64,000 bases of DNA from Tumebacillus lacus (GCF_026410385.1 NZ_JAPMLT010000001.1:310001-374000), one strand, 5' to 3'; positions 1 through 8,767 are shown, counted from the first letter of the stretch. Numbers and translations: made by a program. The notes: generated from the letters alone by a model not told the origin.

Positions 1-1958
1 AGTACGAAGGCGCGCTGAAAATGGCGCAGGGGATGGAGGAGATCTTGGGGTCGTTTCTGGCTCAACCGCAGGTGCCGGAGTATGTGTTTTACCACGCGTT
101 GACCCTTTGCGCGCTTTATCCTTGTGCCAAAAAAGGCGAGCAAAAAGGGTACCGGAAAAAACTGAAAAGCCTCCTGCGCCAGTTGAAGAAGTGGTCGGTG
201 AACGGACCAGAGAACTTTTTGCATAAATACTGGCTGATCAGCGCGGAGATCGAACGGATCGAAGGACGAGATCTGACGGCGATGGAACTGTACGATCGGG
301 CGATTGAATCGGCACTGGAGCATGGTTTCATCCAAAACGCCGCCATCGCGCAGGAGTGCGCCGGACGCTACTATCTGAAATGCGGCCGGGAAAAGGTGGC
401 CAAAGCCTATCTGACCGATGCGCTGTATACCTATTTAAAATGGGGGGCGACGGCAAAGGCGAGCGATCTGTCGGAGCAATACGGGCATCTGTTGACCCAC
501 CTGTGGGAGATGGACGCGTCCCGCGCCGAATTGGCGATGACGTCGTCCACGCATCAGACTTCGGAAGGCGGGCGGCAGATCGACCTCGTGACGCTGATGA
601 AAGCATCGCGGGCGATCTCCGGCGAGATCGTGCTGGACAAACTGCTGGAAAATCTGATCAACATCGTCGTGGAAAACGCAGGTGCGCAAAAGGGCGTGCT
701 GTTGGTCAAGCGGGGTCCTGAACTGTTCATCGAAGCGGAGAAAATGGATGGCGAAACGGTCGAAGTGTTGCAATCGGTGCCGCTCAGCAAACGCGGCGAT
801 CTGCCGGTCAGCGTCTTGCAGTATGTGCGACGGATGAAAGAGCAGGTCGTGTTGCACGATGCTTCGGAGAGCGACATCTTTGCCAAGGACGTCTATTTCC
901 GGGACGTGCGGCCCAAGTCGGTGCTGTGCATGCCCTTTCTCAATCAGAGTCGTCTGGTCGGCGTGCTCTATCTGGAGAACAACCTGACCACGGGAGCGTT
1001 TACCGCCGACCGCTTTGAACTGCTCAACCTGCTTTCGACGCAGATCGCAGCGGCGATTGAAAATGCCAAGCTGTATCGGCGTCAAGTGGAGCTGAGCGAG
1101 GCGTACGGCAAATTTGTGCCGCATCAGTTCCTGCAACTGCTCAACAAGCAGAGCATTACCGACATCACGGTCGGCGATCATGTATCGGCGGAGATGACGG
1201 TGTTGTTTTCCGACATCCGCTCCTTTACGACGATGGCGGAAAAGATGACGCCGGAGGAGACGTTCCGTTTTCTCAACGAGTATCTGAGCCGCATGGAGCC
1301 GTGCGTGATCGAAAACCGCGGCTTTATCGACAAGTACGTGGGTGACGGGATCATGTCGCTGTTCGATAAAGGGGCGGACGACGCGCTGCGAGCCGCGATT
1401 GCGATGCAGCATCGGGTGTATGAGTACAATCGCGAACGCGTCGATGCGGGAGAAGAGCCGATTGAGATCGGCATCGGAATCAACACCGGGCGGCTGATGC
1501 TCGGCACGCTGGGCGGTCTGCGCCGGATGGACTCGACGGTCATCTCTGACGCGGTCAATCTCGCCTCGCGGATCGAAGGGCTGACCAAACTGTACGGCGT
1601 GTCGTTGCTGATCGCGGAGGCGACGCTGCGGCGGCTGCAAGATCCGGCCCGGTACTCGATCCGCCTGCTCGACCGCGTGCGCGTGCGGGGCAAGACGGCA
1701 GAGATCGTGCTGTACGAAGTGTTTGATGCCGACCCGGACGACGTGCGCGAGGGCAAGCGACAGACGAAACTGCGCTATGAGACGGCGATCCGGCTGTTCC
1801 AACGGGGCGAGACGGAGGTCGCAAAAGAGATGTTTGCCGACTGTCTCGCCACCGTGCCGAATGACCGCATGGCCCGGATCTGGATGGAGCGTTGTTCGCA
1901 GCCGACAGGGCGCGGTTATGAGGCCAGCCAGACGGTACTGCTCGACGAGGGAGTTTGA
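1..1958 (+). CDS. GAF / class III adenylate cyclase, 5' end outside window
   Basis: The frame is open from the first base of the window, so this is the C-terminal part of a longer protein; residues are counted from the Met at 21. Helical TPR-like sequence comes first, then a GAF sensor (about 195-350) and a class III nucleotidyl cyclase domain (about 385-560). The two metal-binding Asp sit in FSDIRSF (about 396) and YVGDGIM (about 438). The Lys just before the second motif and the Asp of SDAVNLASR form the pair that selects ATP, and the Asn and Arg of that motif are the transition-state residues, so cAMP synthesis is expected. A short helical tail follows. In related proteins kinase and AAA-ATPase modules precede this region; whether that holds here cannot be seen. 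Confidence 0.85.
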   Translation, partial: YEGALKMAQGMEEILGSFLAQPQVPEYVFYHALTLCALYPCAKKGEQKGYRKKLKSLLRQLKKWSVNGPENFLHKYWLISAEIERIEGRDLTAMELYDRAIESALEHGFIQNAAIAQECAGRYYLKCGREKVAKAYLTDALYTYLKWGATAKASDLSEQYGHLLTHLWEMDASRAELAMTSSTHQTSEGGRQIDLVTLMKASRAISGEIVLDKLLENLINIVVENAGAQKGVLLVKRGPELFIEAEKMDGETVEVLQSVPLSKRGDLPVSVLQYVRRMKEQVVLHDASESDIFAKDVYFRDVRPKSVLCMPFLNQSRLVGVLYLENNLTTGAFTADRFELLNLLSTQIAAAIENAKLYRRQVELSEAYGKFVPHQFLQLLNKQSITDITVGDHVSAEMTVLFSDIRSFTTMAEKMTPEETFRFLNEYLSRMEPCVIENRGFIDKYVGDGIMSLFDKGADDALRAAIAMQHRVYEYNRERVDAGEEPIEIGIGINTGRLMLGTLGGLRRMDSTVISDAVNLASRIEGLTKLYGVSLLIAEATLRRLQDPARYSIRLLDRVRVRGKTAEIVLYEVFDADPDDVREGKRQTKLRYETAIRLFQRGETEVAKEMFADCLATVPNDRMARIWMERCSQPTGRGYEASQTVLLDEGV

Positions 1959-2004
1959 TGGACGACGAAAGAGGGGACGTTTACTACGCGTCGTTTTTAT
2001 AAAC

Positions 2005-2033
2005 TTGGCGAATTCAAGCACCCATGTTAAAAT
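2005..2033 (+). promoter_or_regulatory. sigma-A-type promoter upstream of the HD-GYP gene
   Basis: TTGGCG and TAAAAT are separated by 17 bases, about 50 bases before the start codon at 2082. This gives the HD-GYP gene its own promoter after the cyclase gene. Confidence 0.6.
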
Positions 2034-2081
2034 GAATTTGTAAAACAGTTATAAATCTGATTCATAAGGTGCTGAATAGCC

Positions 2082-3248
2082 ATGCACGTGCCACAACATG
2101 AAGTAAATCCTGATGCTCTGCTCAAAACGATCTTTACCTATACATCGCGCATCGCGGACGAACGCAGTCTGGACAAGCTGTTGACCTTGATGGCCGACAT
2201 GGGACGGGAGATGATCTTGGCCGACCGCTGCACGCTGTGGCTGCTCGACAAGGAGAAAGGCGAGCTGCGGACGCAGGTCGCGCACGAGGTCGGCGAGATC
2301 CGCACTCCGATGCATGCCGGTGTGGTCGGAGACACGATCCGCACCGGGCAGCCGCTGATCATCAATGACGCCTATCAGGATCGCCGGTTCAACCCGGAGA
2401 TCGATCTGCAGACCGGCTACCGGACGCATGCGCTGCTCGTGATCCCGATCCGCAACAATCAAGGCGAGGTGATCGGCGCGTTTCAGGCGATCAACAAACG
2501 GACGCCGGACGGCCTGTTTCACCAGCGCGATCTCGACTATCTGTCGCTCGCCGCGTACTATGCGGGCAAATCGTTGGAGGCGGCGATGCTCGCCAACGAG
2601 ATCGCGGAAACGCAGCGGGAAGTGATCTATATGATGGGCGAGGTCGGCGAGTCGCGGTCGCGGGAGACAGGCTATCACGTCAAGCGCGTCGCCAAATACT
2701 CCAAGATCCTCGCTGTCGGCTACGGGCTGAGCGAGAGCGAGTCGGACCTGATCCAGATGGCCTCGCCGATGCACGACATCGGCAAGGTGGCGATCCCCGA
2801 CTCGATTCTGAAAAAGCCGGGCAAGCTGACCCGCGAGGAGTACGAGCTCATGAAGACGCACACCACCGTCGGCTACAACATCCTCAGCAAGTCGCGGCGC
2901 GAGATCCTCTCTTCGGCGGCGATCATCGCCGGACAGCATCACGAGCGCTGGGACGGCAAGGGGTATCCGCACGGCATCGGCGGCGAGAACATCCACCTCT
3001 ACGGACGGATCACCGCTGTCGCCGATGTGTTTGACGCCTTGAGCAGCCACCGCTGTTACAAGCGGGCCTGGGATCTCGACCGTGTCTTGGACCTGTTCCG
3101 AACGGAGCGGGGCTCGCATTTTGACCCGACGTTGGTCGATGTGCTGTTCGACACGCTGGCGGAGATCGTGCAGGTGCGCGATCAGTATGTGGATGTGTTT
3201 GACGAACTGGAAGACGCCGATTTCAGTTCATGGACGTTTACGATTTGA
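2082..3248 (+). CDS. GAF / HD-GYP domain phosphodiesterase
   Basis: The 388-residue protein has an N-terminal GAF sensor (about 20-170) and a C-terminal HD-GYP domain (about 195-370). The HD metal site HDIGK starts at His231, and the hallmark HHERWDGKGYP starts at His286, followed by the conserved ADVFDAL helix. HD-GYP enzymes with these residues hydrolyse cyclic di-GMP in the cytoplasm. The N-terminal part resembles the GAF region of the preceding cyclase, so both may read related small-molecule signals. No membrane segment is seen. The ribosome binding site is weak, but a promoter at 2005-2033 supports independent expression. The family assignment is secure; the substrate is inferred. Confidence 0.9.
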   Translation: MHVPQHEVNPDALLKTIFTYTSRIADERSLDKLLTLMADMGREMILADRCTLWLLDKEKGELRTQVAHEVGEIRTPMHAGVVGDTIRTGQPLIINDAYQDRRFNPEIDLQTGYRTHALLVIPIRNNQGEVIGAFQAINKRTPDGLFHQRDLDYLSLAAYYAGKSLEAAMLANEIAETQREVIYMMGEVGESRSRETGYHVKRVAKYSKILAVGYGLSESESDLIQMASPMHDIGKVAIPDSILKKPGKLTREEYELMKTHTTVGYNILSKSRREILSSAAIIAGQHHERWDGKGYPHGIGGENIHLYGRITAVADVFDALSSHRCYKRAWDLDRVLDLFRTERGSHFDPTLVDVLFDTLAEIVQVRDQYVDVFDELEDADFSSWTFTI

Positions 3249-3282
3249 AGATACAGCGTGTTGACTAGCAGAATGCAGAAAG

Positions 3283-3314
3283 CCCCCTTTTTCAGAGAAA
3301 AGGGGGTTGTTTTT
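3283..3314. terminator. intrinsic terminator between convergent genes
   Basis: A 9-bp stem CCCCCTTTT/AAAAGGGGG with a 6-base loop is followed by a T-rich run. The A/T ends of the stem could let it work in both directions, and it lies between the convergent HD-GYP and YdcF genes. Confidence 0.8.
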
Positions 3315-3320
3315 GAAGGA

Positions 3321-3887
3321 TCACTTCCCGATGTACGTCTTCAAGATCGCCGCCGTCTCCCGCAGTGTCCAATACGGCTCATACATCGACTGTGAGACAC
3401 CGCCGTGGAAGGAGACCGAAAGTCCGATCTGATCGGCCAACACGGCGGCCCGCTTTTGATGGAAATGGTGGGTGACGATCACCGCGGTCCGCATGCCTTC
3501 CCGCTCCATGATCTTTTTGGAGTTTTGGAGATTTTGCCGGGTGGAGTAGGAGTTTTCTTCGAGGAGCATCGCGTCCTCCGGCACGCCCAATCGACCCAGA
3601 TACCGCTTCATCGCTTCGGCCTCGGAGATCTCGCCGCTGCCTTTGGCGCCGGAGAGGATCAACTTCGGGGCGAGCCCTTTTTCATACGCCTCAAACGCCC
3701 AGCGGCATCGCTCGGCCAGCGCGGGACTCGGCTCTGTGCCGCGCACCTCTGCGCCGAGGACGATGATCGCGTCGGACGGTGTCGGGACCTCTCCTTCGCC
3801 GAAATGGGCGATGGTGTAGTACTGCCACGCCAGATAGACCGCACCGGCGACGACGCCCGCTGTGAAAAACAACAACCATTTTTTCAT
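3321..3887 (-). CDS. YdcF/SanA-like DUF218 membrane-anchored protein
   Basis: A protein of 188 residues with one N-terminal membrane segment (about 5-22) and a DUF218 domain. Seen motifs are DAIIVLGAEV (about 40), the KLILSGAKGSGEISEA loop, the ENSYSTRQN stretch and VTHHFHQKRA. DUF218 proteins (YdcF, SanA, ElyC) are implicated in envelope maintenance, and some bind adenosylmethionine; the reaction is not established. The start is supported by AAAGGAG 11 bases upstream. It is divergent from the gene at 3959 and shares a 71-bp intergenic region with it. Confidence 0.85.
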   Translation of the reverse strand: MKKWLLFFTAGVVAGAVYLAWQYYTIAHFGEGEVPTPSDAIIVLGAEVRGTEPSPALAERCRWAFEAYEKGLAPKLILSGAKGSGEISEAEAMKRYLGRLGVPEDAMLLEENSYSTRQNLQNSKKIMEREGMRTAVIVTHHFHQKRAAVLADQIGLSVSFHGGVSQSMYEPYWTLRETAAILKTYIGK

Positions 3888-3958
3888 GGACTTTCCAACT
3901 CCTTTGCCTTATAGTAGTCGGGAAACGGACGATTTGCGTTACAGGAGGAAAGAGTCGG

Positions 3959-4297
3959 ATGGAAAATCGCTTGCTCCCTGTGGAACGGCAATTGGAAGCG
4001 TACAACGCTCGCGATCTGGAAGCTTTTTTGAACTGCTATGCGGAGGACTGCCTCGTCGAGGACGGTGTCGGCCACGTGCAGATGCAGGGCCGTGACGCGA
4101 TGCGCGAACGGTACGCCAACCTGTTTGCCAACTCGCCGAATCTGCATTGCCGGATCATGAACCGCATCCCGGTCGGCTCCTATGTGATCGATGAGGAGCG
4201 GGTGACCGGCTCGATGGGCAGCGAGGAGGAGCGGCACGTCGTCGCGGTCTACCTCGTGGAGGACGGGCTGATCCGGCGCGTGCGTTTTTTGCGCTAG
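3959..4297 (+). CDS. SnoaL/NTF2-like protein (steroid delta-isomerase-like fold)
   Basis: A protein of 112 residues with the compact NTF2-like pattern: an N-terminal helix ending in LEAYNARDLEAFLNCYAED, a GRDAMRERYANLF helix, and beta strands rich in charged residues (RVTGSMGSEEERHVVAVY). Members of this fold act as isomerases, hydrolases or ligand-binding proteins, so no substrate can be named. AGGAGG lies 11 bases before the ATG. It is a single gene, divergent from the YdcF gene and convergent with the GGDEF-EAL gene. Confidence 0.7.
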   Translation: MENRLLPVERQLEAYNARDLEAFLNCYAEDCLVEDGVGHVQMQGRDAMRERYANLFANSPNLHCRIMNRIPVGSYVIDEERVTGSMGSEEERHVVAVYLVEDGLIRRVRFLR

Positions 4298-4349
4298 AGC
4301 CTGCGGGATACAAACAGAAAGACCAACTGCCGCGCGGGCAGTTGGTCTT

Positions 4350-6500
4350 TTATGCGTTGACGCGGACTCCTGCAAACAAGTCGCGTCCGCTCGCCAGCAA
4401 CTGAGCGAACTCCTCGACAGGCAGCGGGCGGGAGAAGTAGTAGCCCTGCATCATGTCGCAGTTTTGGCACATCAGGAAGTGGAGCTGGGCTTCCGTCTCC
4501 ACCCCTTCGGCGACGACGCGCAGTTTGAGGCTTTGGGCGAGGGAGATGACCGCTTTGGCAATCGTCTCTTCTTCCTCTAATTCGCCGGTGATGTCCTTGA
4601 CGAAGGAGCGGTCGATCTTCAGCGAGTCGATCGGTAACTTTTTCAGATAGGACAGCGACGAGTAGCCGGTGCCAAAGTCGTCGATGGCGATGCGAATGCC
4701 CATCATCTGCAGGTCTCGGAGGGTGGAGATGACCTTTTCCGTATCTTGGATGATGATGCTCTCGGTGATCTCCAGTTCCAGCCACTCTGCGTCGAGGCCG
4801 GTGTCGGCGAGCGCCGCTTTGACCTGTTCGACGATGTTGCCGTACTGGAACTGGGAGACGGACAGGTTGACCGCCACGCATAGCGCGGGCAGGCCTTGAT
4901 CTTGCCACTGCTTGTTCTGGCGGCAGGCCTCGCGGAGCACCCATTCGCCAATCGGGCCGATCATGCCGATCTCCTCCGCCAGCGGAATGAAGACGTAGGG
5001 CGGGATCTGACCTTTCGTCGGATGTTCCCAGCGCACGAGCGCTTCCATGCCGACCATCTTGCCGGTGGCGAGGTCGACTTTGGGCTGGTAGTGCAAGATC
5101 AGTTCGCCGCGGTCGACCGCTTTGCGCAGCGCGTTTTCCATCTCGATGCGACCGGAGTTGTCCATGTCGTCGGTGTAGAAGCGGCAGCGGTTGCGACCGG
5201 ACTCTTTGGCGTGGGAGAGGGCGAGGTCGGCCTGTTGGAACAGCGTGTCCGGATCGATCTGCCGTGTCGCCGTCGAGATGCCGATGCTCGCGGAGATGAA
5301 CAGTTCATAGTCGTCGACGAGCATCGGCTGTTTGATCGACTGGATCAAGCGCTCGGCCAGTTGTTCGACGGTCAGGCTGTCGAACGGACCGGGCAGGAGG
5401 ACGGTAAACTCGTCGCCGCTGATCCGCGACACGAAGGCGCGAGGACCTGCGCAGTCCTTGATGCGCTTCGCCGCTTCGATCAACAGCAAGTCGCCGATGT
5501 GATGGCCGAGCGTGTCGTTGATGTTTTTGAAGCGGTCGAGGTTTACGAACAAGAGAGCCGGAAGCGCGTCTTGGTCGTCGCACGAGAGAGCTTCGGTCAA
5601 TCGCTCCTGGAACAACACGCGGTTGGGCAACTGAGTGAGCGTGTCGTAGTGAGCGAGAAAATGGAGCCGAGTCTCCGTCTGTTTGCGCGTGGTGATGTCG
5701 CGTTGGATCGAGACGAAGTAGCGCACGTTGCCCGCCTCGTCGAGCACGGGAGTCACCGTCAGCTCGCTGTCGTAGCGGGTGCCGTCTTTGCGTCGGGTCA
5801 GAACTTCGCCGCTCCAGGGGCTGCCGTTGTTGACCGCTGTGCGGATCTGGTGGAACGTCGCTTTGTCCTCCGGATTGTCATCGGGGACCAGCATGCGGTA
5901 GGTGGGCAGTTCCCGCGCTTCGTAACCGGTCAGTTCGGTGAAGGCCGGGTTGACCCATGTGATGTCCCCGTCGATGGTCACGATGGCGACCGCGTTCGGG
6001 GTCGCTTCCAGAGCCATGCTTTTTAATTGGAAATTCGCCGCCAACTGTTCGAGATCGAGGGCGTGCGAGAGAAATTTTGAAAGGTGCGTCATGATGCCTT
6101 GCTCATCTTGGGTGAAATCGTACGGTTCGCTGTTCAGCGCGCACAGCGTGCCAAACATCGTACCGTCGGCGAGCAGGATCGGCACGCCGAGATAGGAGCC
6201 GATATTTCCCGATTTGGTGATCGGGAGGTCTTTGGTAACGGGATGCTGGGAGGCGTCAGGGATGACCAGCGGCTCACGGCCGCCGAGGTAGATCATGCCT
6301 CAGTAAGACGACTCAAGCGGCAGACTGTCCGGGCGCAGCGGGCTGTTTTCCTCGCTGATCAACTTCAGCACGGTGAAAACTTCCTGGTTTGTATACGCGA
6401 TAAAAAACGTTTTTGCTCCGACCAGATCGCGCACCAGACTGAGAACGTTTTCCGCGATTTCATGAAAATGAAACGCGTTGCGCAGAATCGCACTTTGCAT
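4350..6500 (-). CDS. GAF-PAS-GGDEF-EAL protein interrupted by an in-frame TGA
   Basis: The reading frame 4350-6500 is continuous except for a TGA at 6300-6302. The upstream part (66 residues, starting at the ATG at 6500 behind AGGAGGTGA) is the first half of a GAF domain; the downstream 650 codons finish the GAF, then hold a PAS domain, a GGDEF domain with SGDEF in the active-site loop, and an EAL domain with EALVRWEHP and DDFGTGYSS. The domains suggest cyclic di-GMP synthesis and/or breakdown. The TGA lies after LESSY, where related GAF domains commonly have Cys. It could be a nonsense mutation, a sequencing error or a recoded codon. Translation could restart at the ATG at 6296, but no convincing ribosome binding site is seen and the GAF would be cut. 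Confidence 0.75.
6300..6302 (-). other. in-frame TGA inside the GAF domain
   Basis: The flanking codons read LESSY-TGA-GMIYLGG, and both sides match one GAF domain in the same frame. A small GC-rich hairpin can be drawn within 30 bases downstream, but such short stems are common by chance in this GC-rich DNA. Confidence 0.7.
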
Positions 6501-6636
6501 GCTCCTCACCTCCTCTTGAATCCTTAAATCATGTACCCTATGCTTGAAGTGGTGACTTCTATGAGGGTAACTAAAAATCAAAATACCATAGTTTAATTGA
6601 ATTGACAACGTGTACTTGCGGAAGGGATGACAATCG

Positions 6637-7092
6637 ATGAGCAAACGGCTTGGGATCGTACAATGCGGAAAGACCAAGATCTGGGACAAAGATCCAAACG
6701 CGGGCCCGGTGGCGGCGAGACATGCCTATACGGGCACGTTTGCCAAACTGTCGGTGCAGTACGCGGACTTGTTCTTCGACCGCTGGGTGATTTTGTCGGC
6801 CAAGCATGGATTTTTGCTGCCGGATGACGTGGTGCCGGAAGCGTACGATGTCTCGTTTTCGAGCGGAAAGTCCGGGGTGATCATCCCGGACGCACTCCGG
6901 CGGCAGTTGGCGGAGAAGGGGCTGGCGGATGTACAGGAGGTCGTGCTGCTGGGCGGACAAAAGTATGCGCGGGTCGTGGAGGCGGTGTTTGGCGGGCAGG
7001 CCGTGATTCACCGACCGTTGGCGGGGCAGAAGGGGATCGGCTATATGTTGCGCGCATTGAAAGAAGCGGTGGAGCGGAGGGAGCGTTTATAA
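6637..7092 (+). CDS. DUF6884-like protein
   Basis: A protein of 151 residues starting with KRLGIVQCGKTKIWD and containing RHAYTGTFAKL, DRWVILSAKHGFLLPDD and VVLLGGQKYARVVE. This pattern (an early Cys-Gly-Lys and a SAKHG motif) is that of the DUF6884 family, small cytoplasmic proteins of unknown biochemical role. The start is supported by GGAAGGGATG nearby. The gene is divergent from the GGDEF-EAL gene and convergent with the tusA-like gene. I cannot assign a substrate. Confidence 0.7.
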   Translation: MSKRLGIVQCGKTKIWDKDPNAGPVAARHAYTGTFAKLSVQYADLFFDRWVILSAKHGFLLPDDVVPEAYDVSFSSGKSGVIIPDALRRQLAEKGLADVQEVVLLGGQKYARVVEAVFGGQAVIHRPLAGQKGIGYMLRALKEAVERRERL

Positions 7093-7103
7093 AGAAGAAA
7101 AAA

Positions 7104-7136
7104 ACGAGCGTGCCAGTGCGGCAGGCTCGTTTTTTA
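7104..7136. terminator. bidirectional intrinsic terminator
   Basis: Outer stem ACGAGC/GCTCGT, one mismatch, inner stem TGCC/GGCA and a 5-base loop, with A and T runs on either side. It separates the DUF6884-like gene from the convergent tusA-like gene. Confidence 0.85.
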
Positions 7137-7409
7137 GTCGGGAGCGGTGTGTTTGACGCGGATCGTGAAATAGAGGTCTTGCCGGTCACGGATCGGATCG
7201 CCGACCATTTCATAGCCGTGCTTGATGACTTCCTCCGGGACGCTGCGGAACGACTGCGGGCAATCGGCGATCACCTGCAGGACTTGGCCCGGATCCATGT
7301 TTTGCAGCGCATCCAGCGCATACATGATGGGAAACGGTCAAGGTTCGCCGCGGATGTCGAGGACGTAGTCGATGTCGAGGTTCTGGTTTTCGGTGAGATC
7401 GAGGTTCAT
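7134..7409 (-). CDS. TusA/YeeD-family sulfurtransferase with TGA at the catalytic Cys (selenoprotein candidate)
   Basis: The 91-codon frame begins MNLDLTENQNLDIDYVLDI, then RGEP-TGA-PFP, and continues to a normal TusA C-terminus. TusA/SirA/YedF proteins carry a CPxP motif whose Cys is the persulfide-carrying residue, and the TGA at 7338-7340 stands exactly at that Cys (codon 24). The ATG overlaps the yeeE stop codon by 4 bases (ATGA) and has AAAGGAGG upstream, so the frame is intact and coupled. Downstream of the TGA the sequence can form a hairpin (7293-7328). Either the TGA is read as selenocysteine, or the gene is a nonsense mutant. The N-terminal MNLDLTEN-type start and the partner gene are typical of the YeeE-YeeD thiosulfate pair; YedE/YedF relatives have been linked to selenium metabolism. 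Confidence 0.75.
7293..7328 (-). promoter_or_regulatory. candidate bacterial SECIS-like hairpin
   Basis: Counting from the base after the TGA, bases 10-16 pair with 38-45 (one bulged G), and GCGC at 19-22 pairs with GCGC at 28-31 around the loop TGGAT. The loop starts 22 bases after the TGA and has a G at its second position, which agrees with the general bacterial SECIS layout as I remember it. The fit is modest and could be chance. Confidence 0.3.
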
Positions 7410-8767
7410 GAGTAGACCTCCTTTGCGTTGGTTGCTTCGCCTTTTTCGCCGCCGCCAATCTTCAGACCGCGACCGTAGCGATACTGTTTCTCCCACCAGT
7501 GGGCGAGCGCGTACCAAATGCCGAGCATTGCGAGGGTGCCGATCAGCGCCCATGCTGCGCCCCAAGAACTGATGAGGTTGATCGGTTGCCAGCCTGCCAC
7601 GAGCAGAGCGGCGATGCCGAGGTGATCCCAGCCGTACGCGAGAAGTGTCGCGCCTAGTACGTTGCCGATGCCAACGACGAGAAACAGCACTTGGCCCTCC
7701 ATCATCCGGTACATCATCCCCGTCTCACAGCCGCCGGCGAGCACGATGCCAAGCCCGAAGAGCAACCCGCCCACGAGCGTGCCGGGAGCCGCGATTTTGA
7801 TGAGCGCGGTGGAGCCGGTGTAGAGAAAGAGGAAGGTGAGGACGACGCTGACCGCCATGCCGACGGCAATGGCTTTGGTCATCACTGCACGACCGCTGAT
7901 CCAGAGATCGCGGAAGGCGGAGGTAAAGCAGATCTGACCGCGCTCGATGAGCACGCCAAATCCAACGCCCGCAAGGAGAGCGACGCCGAGCATCGGTCTG
8001 GCCGTGGCGAAGTAGAAGACGGCGAGGGCTGTGAGGAGGACGGCGACGATGGTGCCGAGGATGGGCTGGATGCTGCGAGATTGAGGAGTGCGAGATTGAG
8101 GAGTGCGAGATTGGGAAGTGCAAGTTTGGGAAGTGCGGGAGTCTGTGTTGGGTTGGATGGTGGTGTGAGTGATGGCTGTGGTTGGGTGTGGGGTGCTATT
8201 TGTAAGGTTGGTCTTTGTTGTTCCATCGGTAGCGAATGCTTTTTTCGTCGCAGTCACCTTCTTCAAATTCGGCCTGCCGCGCCACCAGCGCGTGTTGACG
8301 ACCTTGACCCCGAGGTATGTACCGACCGCCGTGGCAAACATAAAGATCCACGCATGAAACGAAAACTGCGGCACCCCGGTGAAAAACGCGGCCAAATTGC
8401 ACCCCAAAGCCAACCGCGCCCCAAACCCGGCGATGATCCCGCCGATGAAGCCTTGCACCAGCCGCCGCTTCTGCTGCGGCATGCGGATCTTGAACGAACG
8501 ACTGAGCAACACCGTCATCAACGCCCCGCCCAGCATCCCGATCACGATCCAACCGTCGGTTCGGGTAAGCGGCGTGCCGTTCATACTGACGAGATTGAAA
8601 TACGCCCAACCGGACGTGTCGATCCCGACCGCGTGGAGCAGATGCCCGCCATACCGCGTAAACTCCCCGGTGACCGCCCAGACCGTTCCGGTGATGCCGA
8701 AGTAGAGAGCAGCCAGCACACCCGCGAGGATCATCGCGAGATAGGGGTTCCAGTATCGAGTGAACAT
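7406..8767 (-). CDS. yeeE: YeeE/YedE-family sulfur (thiosulfate/selenium) transporter
   Basis: A protein of 453 residues with two homologous membrane halves. Conserved Cys motifs typical of YeeE are present: LGCNLAAFF in the first half, RGQICFTSAF and GGCETGMMYR in the second. YeeE imports thiosulfate with YeeD as its cytoplasmic partner; the related YedE is proposed to move selenium compounds. The start is set at 8767 by AAAGGAGGTGA eight bases upstream rather than at codons further upstream. The two halves are joined by an unusually polar linker encoded by a 15-bp tandem repeat at 8074-8133. The stop overlaps the tusA-like start, implying one operon. Confidence 0.9.
   Translation of the reverse strand: MFTRYWNPYLAMILAGVLAALYFGITGTVWAVTGEFTRYGGHLLHAVGIDTSGWAYFNLVSMNGTPLTRTDGWIVIGMLGGALMTVLLSRSFKIRMPQQKRRLVQGFIGGIIAGFGARLALGCNLAAFFTGVPQFSFHAWIFMFATAVGTYLGVKVVNTRWWRGRPNLKKVTATKKAFATDGTTKTNLTNSTPHPTTAITHTTIQPNTDSRTSQTCTSQSRTPQSRTPQSRSIQPILGTIVAVLLTALAVFYFATARPMLGVALLAGVGFGVLIERGQICFTSAFRDLWISGRAVMTKAIAVGMAVSVVLTFLFLYTGSTALIKIAAPGTLVGGLLFGLGIVLAGGCETGMMYRMMEGQVLFLVVGIGNVLGATLLAYGWDHLGIAALLVAGWQPINLISSWGAAWALIGTLAMLGIWYALAHWWEKQYRYGRGLKIGGGEKGEATNAKEVYS
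8074..8133. repeat. yeeE: 15-bp tandem repeat (4 copies) inside yeeE
   Basis: Two identical units of TGCGAGATTGAGGAG are followed by two diverged units. In the protein this gives repeated SQTCT/SQSRT/PQSRT/PQSRS pentapeptides in the linker between the two membrane halves. The unit keeps the frame, so copy number could vary without breaking the gene. Confidence 0.85.

Noticed and set aside
435-2021. Long open frame on the minus strand opposite the cyclase gene
   Set aside because: The plus strand encodes clear GAF and cyclase motifs; the opposite frame is a by-product of GC-rich codon bias, is rich in His/Arg/Gln and has no domain. The same applies to the long frames opposite dinG (21570-24062), jetB/jetC (35232-37916), the amylase (40825-42024) and the FtsH-like gene (45207-46784).
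8074-8133. Short repeats as a possible CRISPR array
   Set aside because: The units are 15 bp, directly adjacent without spacers, and lie in frame within yeeE.
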